Origin: Atopsyche davidsoni
Lineage: Eukaryota > Arthropoda > Insecta > Trichoptera > Hydrobiosidae
Reading direction: 5' to 3'
Length of the DNA: 64,000 bases
Assembly: GCA_022113835.1 (NCBI GenBank)
Contig: JAILWY010000010.1
Span: 11,538,501-11,602,500, forward strand
The notes under the pieces were generated by a model. The model was not told the DNA's origin. It searched no databases and saw only the letters and a program-made list of their open reading frames with translations. Both the position numbers and the translations under genes were made by a program. Shown in pieces: positions 62,545-64,000 of this stretch (position 1 is its first letter; every line of letters begins with the position of its first letter).

Positions 62545-64000
62545 GAGAAATTACGAATGCTTTTTGCTGACGTACTTCGAGGATTTTTTATTCTGTTGTC
62601 AATATGCTTGAGCTGCATAGATCACCAACACTGCAAAATAAATATAAAATGTAAATGAAAGAGAAGATTAGATTACGGTGCATAGCAAAGCAAAGCATAA
62701 TTTCCTAAAGCGGTTAAGTTTTTTTTTTGCTATCATTCATTTCAAATGCTCATTGTTTACTTTGTATTGATAGTATATTTCTTATAATTCAAAATGATTA
62801 GTTTTATGTTAAATATTAACGAGCTTTCATTGTATGAAAAAACAAGTCTTGATAAACTGACGGTTGTCAAACCTGTGAAACGAAAAACAATTAAAAGTAG
62901 AGTTTCATACAGGAACATGGTATGTATGTATATCGACATGTCGAATCAACTGAAGAAGCACCCCAACGAGAACTCGCGTCCGAGTTTTTCGCATTCTCAA
63001 GGATGTAACATTAACCAAAAAATATTTGATTTTCAGCTATGAAATATCAAAAATATTTTCAAGTGAGATTAAATAACAAAAAATCACTAGTGAGCTAAAA
63101 ATATCGTTAGTAAATTTCTTTAGTAAAATGTTTAAATTGTGACGAACTAAATATATATCAAATAGCCGATGAAACAGTGACAGAATTTTCAGCCTGTAGA
63201 TATTTATTCAGCCGTTAGTGAAAAATAATGATGACGCGGTGGTGATGTTTTTCAACATCCAGGGATGTATTTTTTTTCGAAGTTTTATTCAATTAATAAT
63301 TTCACCAAAAACTGACGCGACACCGGCAAAACACATATCAAAGATCATTCAGATCCACACAGGCATTGGCTCTCTATCTCCTATCAGAGTTTATGGCTGT
63401 TTGTTGTTAACCAGACCGGTACTTTGTAATTAAATATATATTGTAATAATATATAATAATGCCTCAAGTAACATGTTGAATAAATATATTTTTTTAATTA
63501 TTGGCTTAAATATAAACGGCTTAAGCTAAATATAAAAACCATGTTATTTTAATGAATGCAATGTTCTTTGTAATTAAATTCAATTTAAGCAATAATAAAT
63601 TATCTTGCATTTAAAAAAATACAAGAGCCTACATATTTTTACATAAAAATGTCGCATGGTATGACGCGGTAAGATACGAACCAATTCTTCCAGTAATGGG
63701 CTATGAACTGACTTTACGCACGCATGGGAACATTTAAAAACATTAGTTGCTTTCAAAACAATGATAAAGGTCAAGCACAATCTAATAAATATATTTTCGG
63801 CAATTAATTATTAATTTATTACATAGATTGATCTGCATTATAAAACCATAATAATCGTTGCAATTTACTACTATACACCAAAGCGATGGAGAGTATAAAC
63901 TGGGAAAACAATCAGAGCCAAAAATTAAATATTTAATGTGAAAATTGTGTGAAAAAATATATCTTAAATAAATATAAATTGTATATATACGTATGTGTAT
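62545..64000. other. AT-rich intergenic DNA to window end
   Basis: Background sequence. Frames at 62794-63042 and 63218-63433 (+) and 63580-63780 (-) show no recognised domain. No feature is supported. Confidence 0.55.

Overview
The window looks like a piece of insect nuclear chromosome, most likely lepidopteran. It is strongly AT-rich, full of (TA)n microsatellites and short dispersed elements, and carries a decayed mariner transposon. The order is inferred from base composition, transposon types and gene structure, and nothing in the sequence proves it.

The only protein-coding exon I can name with confidence is the terminal exon of a LIM-homeodomain gene of the apterous (Lhx2/9) class at 2248-2418 on the + strand. 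It encodes the end of homeodomain helix 3 (VWFQNARAKWRR) and a short C-terminal tail. The 2.2 kb before it is the gene's last intron, cut by the window edge, and a 3' UTR with AATAAA signals follows. The LIM-domain exons lie upstream of the window.

The remaining 61 kb behaves as a gene desert. Its most striking property is compositional: about 40 compact GC-rich islands (roughly 80-400 bp) sit in very AT-rich DNA. They carry recurring short motifs: homeodomain cores (TAATTG/TAATTA), TGATTGAT, the perfect CRE palindrome TGACGTCA, paired CACGTG, GGCCGGCC-type palindromes, and two 12-mers shared between distant islands. None has convincing coding evidence. The most economical reading is a long array of cis-regulatory elements of a developmental regulator, which needs cross-species alignment to confirm.

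Mobile and repetitive DNA: a 5'-half mariner relic (41392-41807, minus), a 197-bp hAT-like MITE with a near-perfect 8-bp target-site duplication (52451-52647), two tRNA-like SINE-type sequences, two copies of one dispersed repeat (39405-39590 and 58984-59150), a 133-bp tandem duplication (43139-43397), a 10-bp minisatellite (7541-7660), a G-rich 8-bp minisatellite with quadruplex potential (39174-39278), several hairpins and many TA tracts.

Possible unrecognised genes are few and weak. The best is a minus-strand ORF with a textbook signal peptide at 34836-35051. Weaker exon-like stretches are at 12662-12814 (+), 45567-45800 (-) and 50272-50556 (-). No tRNA gene with an intact fold, rRNA, CRISPR array or viral sequence was seen.
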